Shown piece by piece: positions 14,333 through 22,615 of a stretch of DNA of 22,823 nucleotides. The translations under genes were made by a program, and so were the position numbers. Source of the stretch: Collinsella sp. (GTDB taxonomy: Bacteria; Actinomycetota; Coriobacteriia; Coriobacteriales; Coriobacteriaceae). The notes beneath the pieces were generated by a model. It made no database searches. It was not told the DNA's origin and saw only the letters and a program-made list of their open reading frames with translations. The stretch is taken from positions 1 through 22,823 of the forward strand of contig DXZU01000017.1 in the NCBI GenBank assembly GCA_019419525.1. The letters run 5' to 3'. How positions within the stretch are numbered: the stretch's first letter is position 1; every line of letters starts with the position of its first letter.

Positions 14333-15697
14333 CTAGTTCTTCAGCGAGTTCAGCGGCGCCGGGAAGCGTCCACCGCGATGGGCAAGCACGGTGCCGGCGT
14401 TGGGGTTCACCGGCATGATGGGCGCACGGCCGAACAGGCCGCCGTACTCGACGCAGTCGCCCACGCCCTTGCCGATGGCGGGAATCACGCGGACGGCCGT
14501 GGTCTTGTTGTTGATGACGCCGATGGCCATCTCGTCGGCGATGATGCCGGCGATGGTCTCGACCGGGGTGTCGCCGGGGATGGCGATCATGTCCAGGCCA
14601 ACGGAGCACACGCAAGTCATGGCCTCGAGCTTCTCGAGCGAAAGCGCGCCGGCTTCGACGGCGGCGATCATGCCGGCGTCCTCGGACACGGGGATGAAAG
14701 CGCCGGAGAGACCGCCCACGCTGGAGCTAGCCATAACGCCGCCCTTCTTGACGGCATCGTTGAGCATGGCGAGTGCGCAGGTCGTGCCCGGGCCACCGCA
14801 GGTGCCAACACCGATGATCTCGAGGATGCGGGCAACGGAATCGCCGATGGCAGGCGTAGGCGCCAGCGACAGGTCGACGATGCCCTTCTCGACACCCAGG
14901 CGACGGGCGGCCTCGCGGCTCATGAGCTCACCGGCACGGGTGATCTTAAAGGCGGTCTGCTTAATCTTCTCGGCGACCTCCATCATCGATGCGGAGTCGG
15001 GCAGCGTCTCTAGGGCTGCGGCCATAACGCCGGGGCCCGAGACGCCTACGTTGATGACGGCGTCGGCCTCGCCACCGCCGTGGACGGCGCCCGCCATAAA
15101 CGGGGAGTCCTCGACCATGTTGGCAAAGCAGACAAACTTGGAAGCGCCGACGGAATCCTGGTCGGCCGTGAGTTTAGCGGCATCGATGATGGTCTGGGCG
15201 GCCATGAGCACGGCATCCATGTTGATACCGGCGCGCAGGCTGGCGACGTTGACGCTGGAGCAGACGCGGCTCGTGGTGGCGAGCGCCTGGGGGATGGACT
15301 GGATGACGCGGCGGTCGGCGTCGCCGATGCCCTTCTGGACGAGCGCGGAGAAGCCGCCCAGGTAATCGATGCCGAGCGTCTCGGCCGCGCGGTCGAGGGC
15401 GTGCGCGATGGGGGTGAGGTCCTCATCCTTGCAGCACGCGGCGATCTGGGCCACCGGGGTGACGGAAACGCGCTTGTTGACGATGGGGATACCGTACTCG
15501 CGCTCGAGGTTCTCGGCGGTCTCGACCAGATGCTCAGCCGTGTGCGTCACGTGGTCGTAGATCTTCGTGCACATGCGGTCGAGGTTCTCGTCACCGCAAC
15601 CCATGAGCGAAACACCCATGGTGATGGTCCTGATGTCGAGGTTCTGCTCCTCAACCATGCCGCGGGTTTCCGCGATTTCTGCGGGCGTGATCGCCAT
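14333..15697 (-). CDS. PFL family protein (UPF0210/DUF711)
   Basis: A 454-residue protein of a conserved family named for its fold resemblance to pyruvate-formate lyase; its reaction is not established. Family traits seen: the opening MVEEQNLDIRTITMGVSLMGC, Cys-rich SVNVASLRAGINMDA and CCKDEDL regions, VGTCGGPGTTCALAMLNDAVKKGG, and the C-terminal GGLFGRAPIMPVN. The start at 15697 follows AGGAG at good spacing, and the next upstream ATG (15754) has none. In many Gram-positives this gene follows a small ACT-domain gene; none is present here, where metH lies 108 nt upstream. No glycyl-radical Gly-finger was noticed, so it should not be called a functional PFL. Confidence 0.93.
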   Translation of the reverse strand: MAITPAEIAETRGMVEEQNLDIRTITMGVSLMGCGDENLDRMCTKIYDHVTHTAEHLVETAENLEREYGIPIVNKRVSVTPVAQIAACCKDEDLTPIAHALDRAAETLGIDYLGGFSALVQKGIGDADRRVIQSIPQALATTSRVCSSVNVASLRAGINMDAVLMAAQTIIDAAKLTADQDSVGASKFVCFANMVEDSPFMAGAVHGGGEADAVINVGVSGPGVMAAALETLPDSASMMEVAEKIKQTAFKITRAGELMSREAARRLGVEKGIVDLSLAPTPAIGDSVARILEIIGVGTCGGPGTTCALAMLNDAVKKGGVMASSSVGGLSGAFIPVSEDAGMIAAVEAGALSLEKLEAMTCVCSVGLDMIAIPGDTPVETIAGIIADEMAIGVINNKTTAVRVIPAIGKGVGDCVEYGGLFGRAPIMPVNPNAGTVLAHRGGRFPAPLNSLKN

Positions 15698-15732
15698 CCT
15701 TGCGCTCCTATCTGCCAAAACGAGCATAGTCT

Positions 15733-15761
15733 TATCTATTCTAACGTGCCGCACGTGCCAA
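15733..15761 (-). promoter_or_regulatory. candidate promoter of the PFL-family gene
   Basis: On the minus strand TTGGCA (15761-15756) is 17 bp from TAGATA (15738-15733), 36 nt before the start codon. The -35 is one mismatch from consensus and the -10 is weak. It overlaps the hairpin at 15743-15780. Confidence 0.35.
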
Positions 15762-15780
15762 GTGACGCATGCGGCACGTT
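15743..15780 (-). other. 10-bp inverted repeat between metH and the PFL-family gene
   Basis: AACGTGCCGC and GCGGCACGTT (10 perfect pairs, 18-nt loop) lie 26 nt past the metH stop in the metH direction. No T-run follows on the minus strand. It may be a weak metH terminator, or an operator for the PFL-family promoter it overlaps. Confidence 0.45.
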
Positions 15781-15805
15781 TTGGTGCACGGTTGTTTCCG
15801 TTGTG

Positions 15806-18364
15806 TTACTGCCCAAAGACCTCTTCGGCAATGCGCGCGCTTTCGGCGGCATCCTTGGCATAGTAGTCCGCGCCGATCTGCTTGGCGTATTCGGGGGTGA
15901 GCACGGCGCCGCCCACGATGATCTTGACGCCCGGAACCTCGGTATGGAGCAGCTTGATGGTCTCTTCCATGGCGACGACCGTGGTAGTCATAAGCGCCGA
16001 GAGGCCGACGAGCTTGATGTCACGCTCCCGCACGGTCTTGAGCACCTCTTGCGGGTCGACGTCGCGGCCTAGGTCAAAGACGGTATAGCCGTAGTTATCG
16101 AGCAGCATCTTGACGATGTTCTTACCGATGTCGTGGATGTCGCCCTTGACGGTGGCCACGCAGATCTTGCCCTTGTCGGCGATCTCGCCGGCGGGCATCA
16201 GGCGCTTGATGGTGTCGAAGCCCACGCGTGCGGCTTCGGCCGAGGCCATAAGCTGCGGCAAGAAGAACTTGCCCTGGTCAAAGAGGACGCCAACCTCGTC
16301 GAGGGCGGGGATAAAGTGATTGTTGATGAGGTCCATGGCGTCGTGGTCTGCCAGCAGACGCTCGGTCTCGGCAGCGATCTCGCCTTTGCGGCCCGAGACG
16401 ACCATGCGACGAATCGGGTCGTCGTTGCCGTCGGTGCCGTCGGTGCCGGCAGCGGGCACGGTGTCGGTCGATGCGGCCTGAGCTGCTGCCGGGTTGGCGG
16501 CGATCTTATACGGATCGGTCCAGCCGGCATAGCGCTCGATGTATCCGGTCGAGCCCTCGTCCTCAACGCTCAGGACGCGATAGCTGTAGACGGTATCCAT
16601 AAAGCGCTTGGAGCCCGGGTTCATGATGGGGGCGTCCAGACCCGCGCCAAAAGCGGCGGCCAAAAAGACCGAGCCCAGCAGCGGGCGGGCGGGCAGGCCA
16701 AAGCTGATGTTCGACACGCCAAGCGCGCATTTGACGCCCAGGCGCTCCTTGCACAGGGACATGGCGCGCAGAATCTGCTCGGCCTGGCGTTGATTGGTCG
16801 AGGCGGTCATGACCAGGCAGTCGATGAGGATGCGGTCCGGGCCAATGCCGTAGCGGGCGGCCTCGGCCACGATGCGCTCGGCGATGGCGAAGCGGGCCTC
16901 GGCGGTATCGGGGATGCCGCCTTCGTCGAGCGTAAGGCCGACGACGTTGGTGCCGTAGTGGGCAACCAACGGAAAGATCTCATCCATGATCTGCTGCTTG
17001 CCGTTGACCGAGTTGATGATGGGCTTGCCGGCGTAGCGACGTACGGCGGCCTCGACGGCGGCGGGGTCGGTGGAGTCGATCTGCAGCGGCAGCAGCGTGG
17101 AGCCCTGGAGCTGTTCGGTCGCCTGTTGGATGATCTTGACCTCGTCGATCTCGGGCAGGCCCACGTTGACGTCCAGGATGTCGGCGCCCTGTTCCTGCTG
17201 GCTGATGCCCTGGCTCACGACGTAGTCCAGGTCGCCGTCGCGCAGGGCCTGCTGCAGGCGCTTTTTGCCGGTGGGGTTGATGCGCTCGCCGATGACGGCA
17301 ATCTTATGGCCGTCGCAGGGAAGGTCCACGACCGTCTGGGCGCTCGTGACCGACATACTGGGCTTGCGATGGCGTGGGCTGGGCGTGTGGTTGTCAATAA
17401 GCGTGCGTAGGGCCGCCATGTGCGCCGGCGTGGTGCCGCAGCAGCCGCCCACGACGCTTACGCCGTCCTCAATCATACCGGCGACGGCCACGGCGTACTC
17501 GGGCGCCTGGATATCAAAGACGGTGTTGCCGTCGTCGTCCACGTGGGGCAGTCCTGCGTTGGCCTGCACCATAACGGGCTTGTCCGTAACGGTGAGCATG
17601 CGAGCGGCGAGTCCTCGGAGCTCGGCCGGTCCCTGGCTGCAGTTGATGCCCAAAACGTCGGCGCCGATGGCATCGAGCGTGATGGCGGCAACCTCGGGAC
17701 TCGTGCCCAGGAAGGTGCGACCGTCTTCCTCAAAGGTCATGGTGGCAAAGACGGGCAGATCGGAGTTCTCGCGGCAGGCGAGGACGGCCGCCTTGATCTC
17801 GGCCAGGTCGGTCATGGTTTCGATAATAAAGAGGTCCACGCCCGCATTGACGCCGGCGCGCACTTCCTCGGCAAAGAGGTCATAGGCCTCGTCGAAGCTG
17901 AGGGTGCCCAGGGGGCGAAGCAGCGCACCGATGGGGCCGATGTCGCCGGCGACGTAATGGGCACCGGCCGCGCGGGCACAGGCGGCAGCGGCGGCAAAGA
18001 CATCTGCCACGGTAGCGGCGCCATCGAGCTTGTGGGCGTTGGCGCCAAAGGTGTTGGCGGTGATCACGTCGCAGCCGGCCTCGACGTACTGGCGCTGAAT
18101 GTCGGTAATGACCTGGGGCTCCTCAAAGTTGAGCAGCTCGGGCAAGGCGCCGGCCTTCATGCCGGCCGCCTGCAGCATGGTGCCCATGCCACCGTCGAAC
18201 AACAGGTGTCCCGTGCCCTCGATGGCCGCACGCAGGCGATCGTCCTTAATGCGCAGATCGTCGATCGTGCGCGTCTTGTACGTGGCACCGTTGCGACGTG
18301 CGGCATCAACGGGTGCCGCCAATGCAGCGCCGTCAGAATCATGAGTGATAAGCGGAGTAAACAT
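15806..18364 (-). CDS. metH: cobalamin-dependent methionine synthase, homocysteine/folate/B12 modules (no reactivation domain)
   Basis: It transfers a methyl group from methyl-tetrahydrofolate through cobalamin to homocysteine. The 852 residues give three modules. The homocysteine module (about 50-325) has zinc ligands Cys242, Cys308 and Cys309 (NCSQG, GGCCGTTPAH). The pterin-binding module (about 350-620) starts IAVIGERINPTGKK. The cobalamin cap and binding module (about 650-852) has DIHDIG with the cobalt-ligand His744. A low-complexity Ala/Thr/Gly/Asp linker (about 625-650) precedes the B12 part. The C-terminal SAM-binding reactivation domain of E. coli MetH is absent but is encoded by the adjacent upstream gene, 9 nt away. 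A roughly 50-residue N-terminal extension precedes the first module. AGGAG fixes the start. Confidence 0.95.
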   Translation of the reverse strand: MFTPLITHDSDGAALAAPVDAARRNGATYKTRTIDDLRIKDDRLRAAIEGTGHLLFDGGMGTMLQAAGMKAGALPELLNFEEPQVITDIQRQYVEAGCDVITANTFGANAHKLDGAATVADVFAAAAACARAAGAHYVAGDIGPIGALLRPLGTLSFDEAYDLFAEEVRAGVNAGVDLFIIETMTDLAEIKAAVLACRENSDLPVFATMTFEEDGRTFLGTSPEVAAITLDAIGADVLGINCSQGPAELRGLAARMLTVTDKPVMVQANAGLPHVDDDGNTVFDIQAPEYAVAVAGMIEDGVSVVGGCCGTTPAHMAALRTLIDNHTPSPRHRKPSMSVTSAQTVVDLPCDGHKIAVIGERINPTGKKRLQQALRDGDLDYVVSQGISQQEQGADILDVNVGLPEIDEVKIIQQATEQLQGSTLLPLQIDSTDPAAVEAAVRRYAGKPIINSVNGKQQIMDEIFPLVAHYGTNVVGLTLDEGGIPDTAEARFAIAERIVAEAARYGIGPDRILIDCLVMTASTNQRQAEQILRAMSLCKERLGVKCALGVSNISFGLPARPLLGSVFLAAAFGAGLDAPIMNPGSKRFMDTVYSYRVLSVEDEGSTGYIERYAGWTDPYKIAANPAAAQAASTDTVPAAGTDGTDGNDDPIRRMVVSGRKGEIAAETERLLADHDAMDLINNHFIPALDEVGVLFDQGKFFLPQLMASAEAARVGFDTIKRLMPAGEIADKGKICVATVKGDIHDIGKNIVKMLLDNYGYTVFDLGRDVDPQEVLKTVRERDIKLVGLSALMTTTVVAMEETIKLLHTEVPGVKIIVGGAVLTPEYAKQIGADYYAKDAAESARIAEEVFGQ

Positions 18365-18373
18365 CGAGGGCTC

Positions 18374-19162
18374 CTAATGGCTGGAATAGCAGGTGGTGTG
18401 GGCGGTGCGGAAGCGGCAGTTCTCGCGCATGCGGCAGATATTGCAGGTGGGGCGGGTCTGGGCGTCGTGGACTTCGCCGTCGAACAGGCCGATCACCGCG
18501 GTCACGCTTTTGGTGGGCATAAGCAGGCTGGTGGGCGTGACGGTCAAGCCGATGAGCCGCGTGGCGTTGAGCGCATTGACGATCGAGCGCTGGGCCGAGA
18601 GCGGGCAGTCGCCGTAGCCGGGACTAAAGCGCCAGTTGCCGGCGAACCCATGAACGGCGGCGTCCGTCTTGACCTGCTGGTCCATTTGCTCAACGGCGGC
18701 TTCCACGTAAGCGGAGCACGCGGCGTCGAGCACGGCGCCCTCGAGGGGCTGCTGGGCTCCCGTGGTGCGCAGACGACGCTCGGCGTCCATGCCGAGGGTG
18801 CATGCCATGAGCGCGGCAAAGCGGGCGTCCTTAAGATGACGATAGATATCGCGACCCCGCAGCTCAACATTGGTGCCGACCAGACGGATGCAAGGCTTGC
18901 CCTGCTCGTCCACGCCCGTGGCATCGACGGCAAATACGCGGCGCACGCCACGGGGCTCAATGTCCAATTCCAGACGTTCAACGACAAGTTCAATACGCTG
19001 CGACAGCTCGGGTTCAATCTGCTGGCCGCCGTAACCCAGATACCGCAGCATCTCGGCACGGTCGACACGGGGATGGTGGGCTGCATCGATACGGTAGAGC
19101 GCCGGCGACGCAAGGTCGGCCGGCACTTCGACAGCGGTTGTATCGATGTGCGGTTTTTCCAT
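18374..19162 (-). CDS. separate methionine synthase reactivation-domain protein
   Basis: A 262-residue protein matching the MetH activation domain, which binds SAM and re-methylates cobalamin when it becomes oxidised. The SAM-binding signature is seen as RFSPGYGDCPL (178-188), and a late TPTSLLMPTKSVTAVIGL block is typical. The C-terminus has four cysteines, 240, 243, 249 and 258 (CxxCx5Cx8C), a possible metal or Fe-S site absent from E. coli MetH but, as I recall, common in stand-alone versions. The ATG at 19162 overlaps the metF stop by one base (TAATG), so translation is coupled; longer in-frame starts run back into metF. It is encoded between metF and the metH lacking this domain, so it should work in trans on that enzyme. 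Confidence 0.92.
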   Translation of the reverse strand: MEKPHIDTTAVEVPADLASPALYRIDAAHHPRVDRAEMLRYLGYGGQQIEPELSQRIELVVERLELDIEPRGVRRVFAVDATGVDEQGKPCIRLVGTNVELRGRDIYRHLKDARFAALMACTLGMDAERRLRTTGAQQPLEGAVLDAACSAYVEAAVEQMDQQVKTDAAVHGFAGNWRFSPGYGDCPLSAQRSIVNALNATRLIGLTVTPTSLLMPTKSVTAVIGLFDGEVHDAQTRPTCNICRMRENCRFRTAHTTCYSSH

Positions 19163-20034
19163 TACCCCAGGCGCTCCATAATGGTCGCGGCGATCGCAGG
19201 ACGGTTCATAGTGTACAGGTGCAAGCCGTCGGCGCCGTGCTCCTTGAGGTCGCAAAGCTGGCGGGCTGCATAATCTACACCAGCTGCCTGCAGGCTCTCG
19301 GGGTCGTTCTCGTACTTGGCGAGGATCTTGATGACGGGGGAGGGCAGCGATGCGCCGCACATAAAGACCATGCGGCTGATCTGCGACTTGCCCATAAACG
19401 GCATGATGCCCGCGGTAATGGGCACGGTGATGCCGGCCTTGTCGGCAAGCTCGCGAAAACGGTAGAAGCACTCGTTATCAAAGAAGAGCTGCGTTACAAA
19501 GAAGCTCGCGCCGGCGTCCTGTTTTTGCTTGAGGTGTTCGACCGAGGCGTTGAGGTCCTCACAGGCAATGTGGCCCTCGGGGTAGGCTGCGGCGCCCACG
19601 CAAAAGCCGGCGTCGACGAGCTCGGGGATGAGGTCGCGGGCGTAGGCGTAGTCCGAGGCGGGCTTGTCGTCCTCGGTCGCGCCGGCAGGGAGATCGCCAC
19701 GCAGGGCCAGGATGTTTTCCACGCCGGCCGAGCGATGCTCGTCGATCTTGGCGGCGATATCGGCGTGCGACCGGCCCACGCAGGTAAGGTGTGCCACCGA
19801 GGGTGTATCGAATTCGCTCGTAATCATATGCGCGATGGGAGCGGTGGTGGCACCGTTGCCCGAGCCGCCGGCCGAGCAGGTGACCGAGACAAAGCTCGGC
19901 GAAAGCTTGCACAGATTGCCTGCCACTTCGCGAGCCGTGTCGAGGGTCAGCTCGCCCTTGGGCGGGAACATCTCAAACGAAATGGGCGCGGTGCCCTGGG
20001 ATGCTGCCTGCTTAAAAACCTCGTCGACGCGCAT
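19162..20034 (-). CDS. metF: 5,10-methylenetetrahydrofolate reductase
   Basis: It reduces methylene-THF to methyl-THF, the methyl donor for MetH. The 290 residues match bacterial MetF. Motifs seen: ISFEMFPPKGE near the N-terminus with catalytic Glu21, VTCSAGGSG (51-59), HLTCVGRSHADI, NILALRGDLP, and the substrate/FAD region ending TAGIMPF. AGAGGAG precedes the ATG at 20034, ruling out the longer frame from 20100. It is the first gene of the metF-activation-metH operon and is divergent from glnN. A TAGAAT (-10-like, 20083-20078) upstream has no good -35. A CACCA/TGGTG inverted pair (20087-20104) lies where the -35 would be and could be an operator. Confidence 0.96.
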   Translation of the reverse strand: MRVDEVFKQAASQGTAPISFEMFPPKGELTLDTAREVAGNLCKLSPSFVSVTCSAGGSGNGATTAPIAHMITSEFDTPSVAHLTCVGRSHADIAAKIDEHRSAGVENILALRGDLPAGATEDDKPASDYAYARDLIPELVDAGFCVGAAAYPEGHIACEDLNASVEHLKQKQDAGASFFVTQLFFDNECFYRFRELADKAGITVPITAGIMPFMGKSQISRMVFMCGASLPSPVIKILAKYENDPESLQAAGVDYAARQLCDLKEHGADGLHLYTMNRPAIAATIMERLG

Positions 20035-20179
20035 ATCGTGCTCCTCTAGATACGTAATAGTGTGATGTGTTGTAAGGATTCTACAGCACCACTGTGCCAT
20101 GGTGGAGTTTCACGCGCTATTTGAGGATACCAATCAAAGATGCCTTGCTATCGGCTTTCTCTATAACAGGGCGGCTAAT

Positions 20180-20243
20180 TTTGCCACGGGCTATAAAGAC
20201 TGGTATTTCGCATCAAATACCAGTCTTTATAGCCCGTGGCAAA
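20180..20243. repeat. 29-bp perfect inverted repeat with a 6-nt loop
   Basis: Positions 20180-20208 are the exact reverse complement of 20215-20243, separated by CGCATC. The arms run TTTGCCACGGG to TGGTATTT, with AT-rich segments rather than a GC clamp. Genes on both sides are transcribed away from it, so a terminator role for neighbouring genes is excluded. There is no open frame inside it and no obvious flanking target duplication. Confidence 0.95.
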
Positions 20244-20335
20244 TGAGCTACCCGTAAACTGTGCGGAGAGGTCTGCAATTTATACAGTTGATTGGCCATT
20301 AAGGGCGGCAACGCCGCCGCGATGCGGTAACCTCA

Positions 20336-20364
20336 TTGATTGGTTTCGTGACAGCAACATAACG
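20336..20364 (+). promoter_or_regulatory. candidate promoter of glnN
   Basis: TTGATT (20336-20341) is 17 bp from ATAACG (20359-20364). The -35 has four of six consensus bases and the -10 is poor. Transcription would begin about 90 nt before the start codon. Confidence 0.3.
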
Positions 20365-20459
20365 GTAATGTCGCGGAAACACGGCGAGTCTAAGCTATGA
20401 CTCGTTCGTTAGTAATCAACACCGCATCTCACGCGGTGCCGATACGAAGGGAGTTCCGT

Positions 20460-22547
20460 ATGGCCGATCTTACTGACCGCTTCGGGACCATGGTGTTCTC
20501 TGAGGAAGTCATGAAGGACTACCTCCCCAAGGACATTTGGAAGCGCCTTGCTGCAACCCTCGAGGACGGTGAGCCGCTCGACCTGGATGTGGCCAACGCC
20601 GTTGCCCACGCCATGAAGGTCTGGGCCATCTCCAAGGGCGCGACGCACTACGCGCACTGGTTCCAGCCGCTTTCGGGTATTACTTCCGAGAAGCACGACA
20701 GCTTCCTCGAGCCCAACCACGACGGCACCGCCATTACCAAGTTTACGGGCAAGAACCTTATCCAGGGCGAGCCGGACGCCTCCAGCTTCCCCAACGGCGG
20801 TCTGCGTGCCACCTTCGAGGCCCGTGGCTACACCGCTTGGGATCCCACCAGCCCCGCCTTTATCAAGGACGACGTCCTGTGCATCCCCACGGCTTTCTGC
20901 TCCTACACGGGCGAGGCCCTGGACAAGAAGACCCCGCTGCTGCGCTCCATGACTGCGCTCTCGCGTGAGTCTAAGCGTGTTCTGGCGCTGTTCGGCAAGA
21001 CCCCCAAGAAGGTCGTTCCTTCCGTTGGCGACGAGCAGGAGTACTTCTTGATCAAGAAGGACGCCTACCGCAAGCGCAAGGACCTGGTCATCACCGGCCG
21101 CACGCTCTTTGGCGCCGCTCCCTGCAAGGGCCAGGAGCTCGAGGAGCACTACTTCGGCGCAATCCGCCCCACCGTCTCGTCCTATATGAAGGACCTGGAC
21201 AACGAGCTGTGGGCGCTCGGCATTCCCGCCAAGACCAAGCACAACGAGGTTGCCCCCTGCCAGCATGAGCTCGCCCCTGTCTATGGCGAGGTCAACGAGG
21301 CCATCGACCAGAACCTGGTTATGATGGAGAAGATGAAGCTCATCGCCTCCCGCCACGATCTGGTCTGCCTGCTGCACGAGAAGCCGTTCGAGGGCATCAA
21401 CGGTTCGGGCAAGCACAACAACTGGTCGCTCGGCACCGAGTCCGAGAATCTGCTCGATCCGGGCGACACCCCGCTCGACAACCTGCAGTTCATCGTCTTC
21501 CTCACTGCGGTGATCGAGGCCGTCGATAACTATCAGGAGCTCCTGCGCGCCTCCGTCGCCTCGGCCGGCAACGACCATCGTCTGGGCGCCAACGAGGCTC
21601 CTCCGGCGATTATGTCCATCTTCCTGGGCGACCAGCTTACCGAGGTCGTCGAGAAGATCATCGATGGCAAAGCTTCCGTCCATGCCACGCGCGGCGTGCT
21701 CGACCTGGGCGCCGATACCCTGCCCAAGCTGATGCAGGACAACACCGACCGCAACCGCACCTCCCCGTTTGCCTTCACCGGCAACAAGTTCGAGTTCCGT
21801 GCCTGCGGCTCCGAGCAGAACGTCTCCGACTCCAACCTGGTGCTCGATGCCGCCGTGGCCAAGTCGCTCAAGTCCTTCGCCGACGCACTCGAGGGTACGC
21901 CCGAGGATAAGTTCCAGGACGCCGCGCTCGAGTACTGCAAGAAGGTGCTGACCGATCACCAGCGCATCCTGTTCTCCGGCGACGGTTACTCCGACGAGTG
22001 GCCCATCGAGGCCGAGAAGCGCGGCCTTGCCAACAACAAGACCACGGCCGACGCTCTTCCCGCCTTTGTTTCCGATAAGGCCATTGCGCTCTTTGAGGAG
22101 ACGGGCGTCCTGACCAAGGCCGAGGCCCAGTGCCGCTATGACTGCAAGCTCGAGAAGTACAACAAGCTCATGAACATCGAGGCTACCACGATGGTTCGCG
22201 AGGCGCGTCGTACCTATCGCCCGGTCATTACCGCCTATGCCACCAAGGTCGCTAAGGGCCTTGAGACTATTCGTGCCGCCGGTGCTGAGGCCGCCATGCA
22301 GTGCGAGCAGAACACGCTCAACAAGCTCTGCAACGGTATCACCGCCATCAACGACTCCATCAAGGCGCTCGACGCCGTACATCAGAAGGCCGAGGCTCTC
22401 GATGGCCAGGAGCAGGCCAACGTGTATGCACATGAGGTCGTTCCCGCTATGGATACGCTGCGCGCCGCCGTGGATGCCATGGAGGAGATCGTGGCCGCCG
22501 ACTACTGGCCGGTTCCGACCTACGACGACATTCTGTTCTATGTGTAG
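20460..22547 (+). CDS. glnN: glutamine synthetase, type III
   Basis: It makes glutamine from glutamate and ammonia with ATP. At 695 residues it is much longer than GSI and matches the GSIII class. It has the class N-terminus DRFGTMVF (6-13), the DEQEYFLI metal-site block (from 191), KHNEVAPCQHELAPVY (260-275), nucleotide-site NGSGKHNNWS (314-323) and the GSIII signature RLGANEAPPAI (374-384). The long helical C-terminal region typical of the class is also present. GGGAG upstream sets the start at 20460; the longer frame from 20397 is not supported. It is a single-gene unit with its own terminator. It stands beside nagB-like nitrogen and methionine genes but shares no operon with them. Confidence 0.97.
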   Translation: MADLTDRFGTMVFSEEVMKDYLPKDIWKRLAATLEDGEPLDLDVANAVAHAMKVWAISKGATHYAHWFQPLSGITSEKHDSFLEPNHDGTAITKFTGKNLIQGEPDASSFPNGGLRATFEARGYTAWDPTSPAFIKDDVLCIPTAFCSYTGEALDKKTPLLRSMTALSRESKRVLALFGKTPKKVVPSVGDEQEYFLIKKDAYRKRKDLVITGRTLFGAAPCKGQELEEHYFGAIRPTVSSYMKDLDNELWALGIPAKTKHNEVAPCQHELAPVYGEVNEAIDQNLVMMEKMKLIASRHDLVCLLHEKPFEGINGSGKHNNWSLGTESENLLDPGDTPLDNLQFIVFLTAVIEAVDNYQELLRASVASAGNDHRLGANEAPPAIMSIFLGDQLTEVVEKIIDGKASVHATRGVLDLGADTLPKLMQDNTDRNRTSPFAFTGNKFEFRACGSEQNVSDSNLVLDAAVAKSLKSFADALEGTPEDKFQDAALEYCKKVLTDHQRILFSGDGYSDEWPIEAEKRGLANNKTTADALPAFVSDKAIALFEETGVLTKAEAQCRYDCKLEKYNKLMNIEATTMVREARRTYRPVITAYATKVAKGLETIRAAGAEAAMQCEQNTLNKLCNGITAINDSIKALDAVHQKAEALDGQEQANVYAHEVVPAMDTLRAAVDAMEEIVAADYWPVPTYDDILFYV

Positions 22548-22578
22548 AACGTAACTGACATATCGTCACGGTATTGAG

Positions 22579-22610
22579 CCGGGGTCCGCATCATGCGGGC
22601 CCCGGTTTTT
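22579..22610 (+). terminator. rho-independent terminator of glnN
   Basis: A 12-bp stem (22579-22590 with 22594-22605, one wobble) with a TCA loop, followed by TTTTT. It starts 31 nt after the stop. Confidence 0.95.
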
Positions 22611-22615
22611 GTTAC

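Larger units (their letters stand above)
20035..20459. other. divergent intergenic region between metF and glnN
   Basis: No gene is seen in 425 bp. From left to right it holds the metF ribosome site; a possible metF -10 (TAGAAT, minus strand, 20083-20078) with an overlapping CACCA/TGGTG inverted pair; a 29-bp perfect hairpin (20180-20243); a GGCGGC/GCCGCC hairpin (20304-20318); and a possible glnN promoter (20336-20364) followed by GlnR-like half sites. I found no cobalamin or SAM riboswitch. Confidence 0.5.

Noticed and set aside
20035..20179. Cobalamin or SAM riboswitch upstream of metF
   Set aside because: No B12-box-like or SAM-aptamer core was seen on the minus strand before metF.
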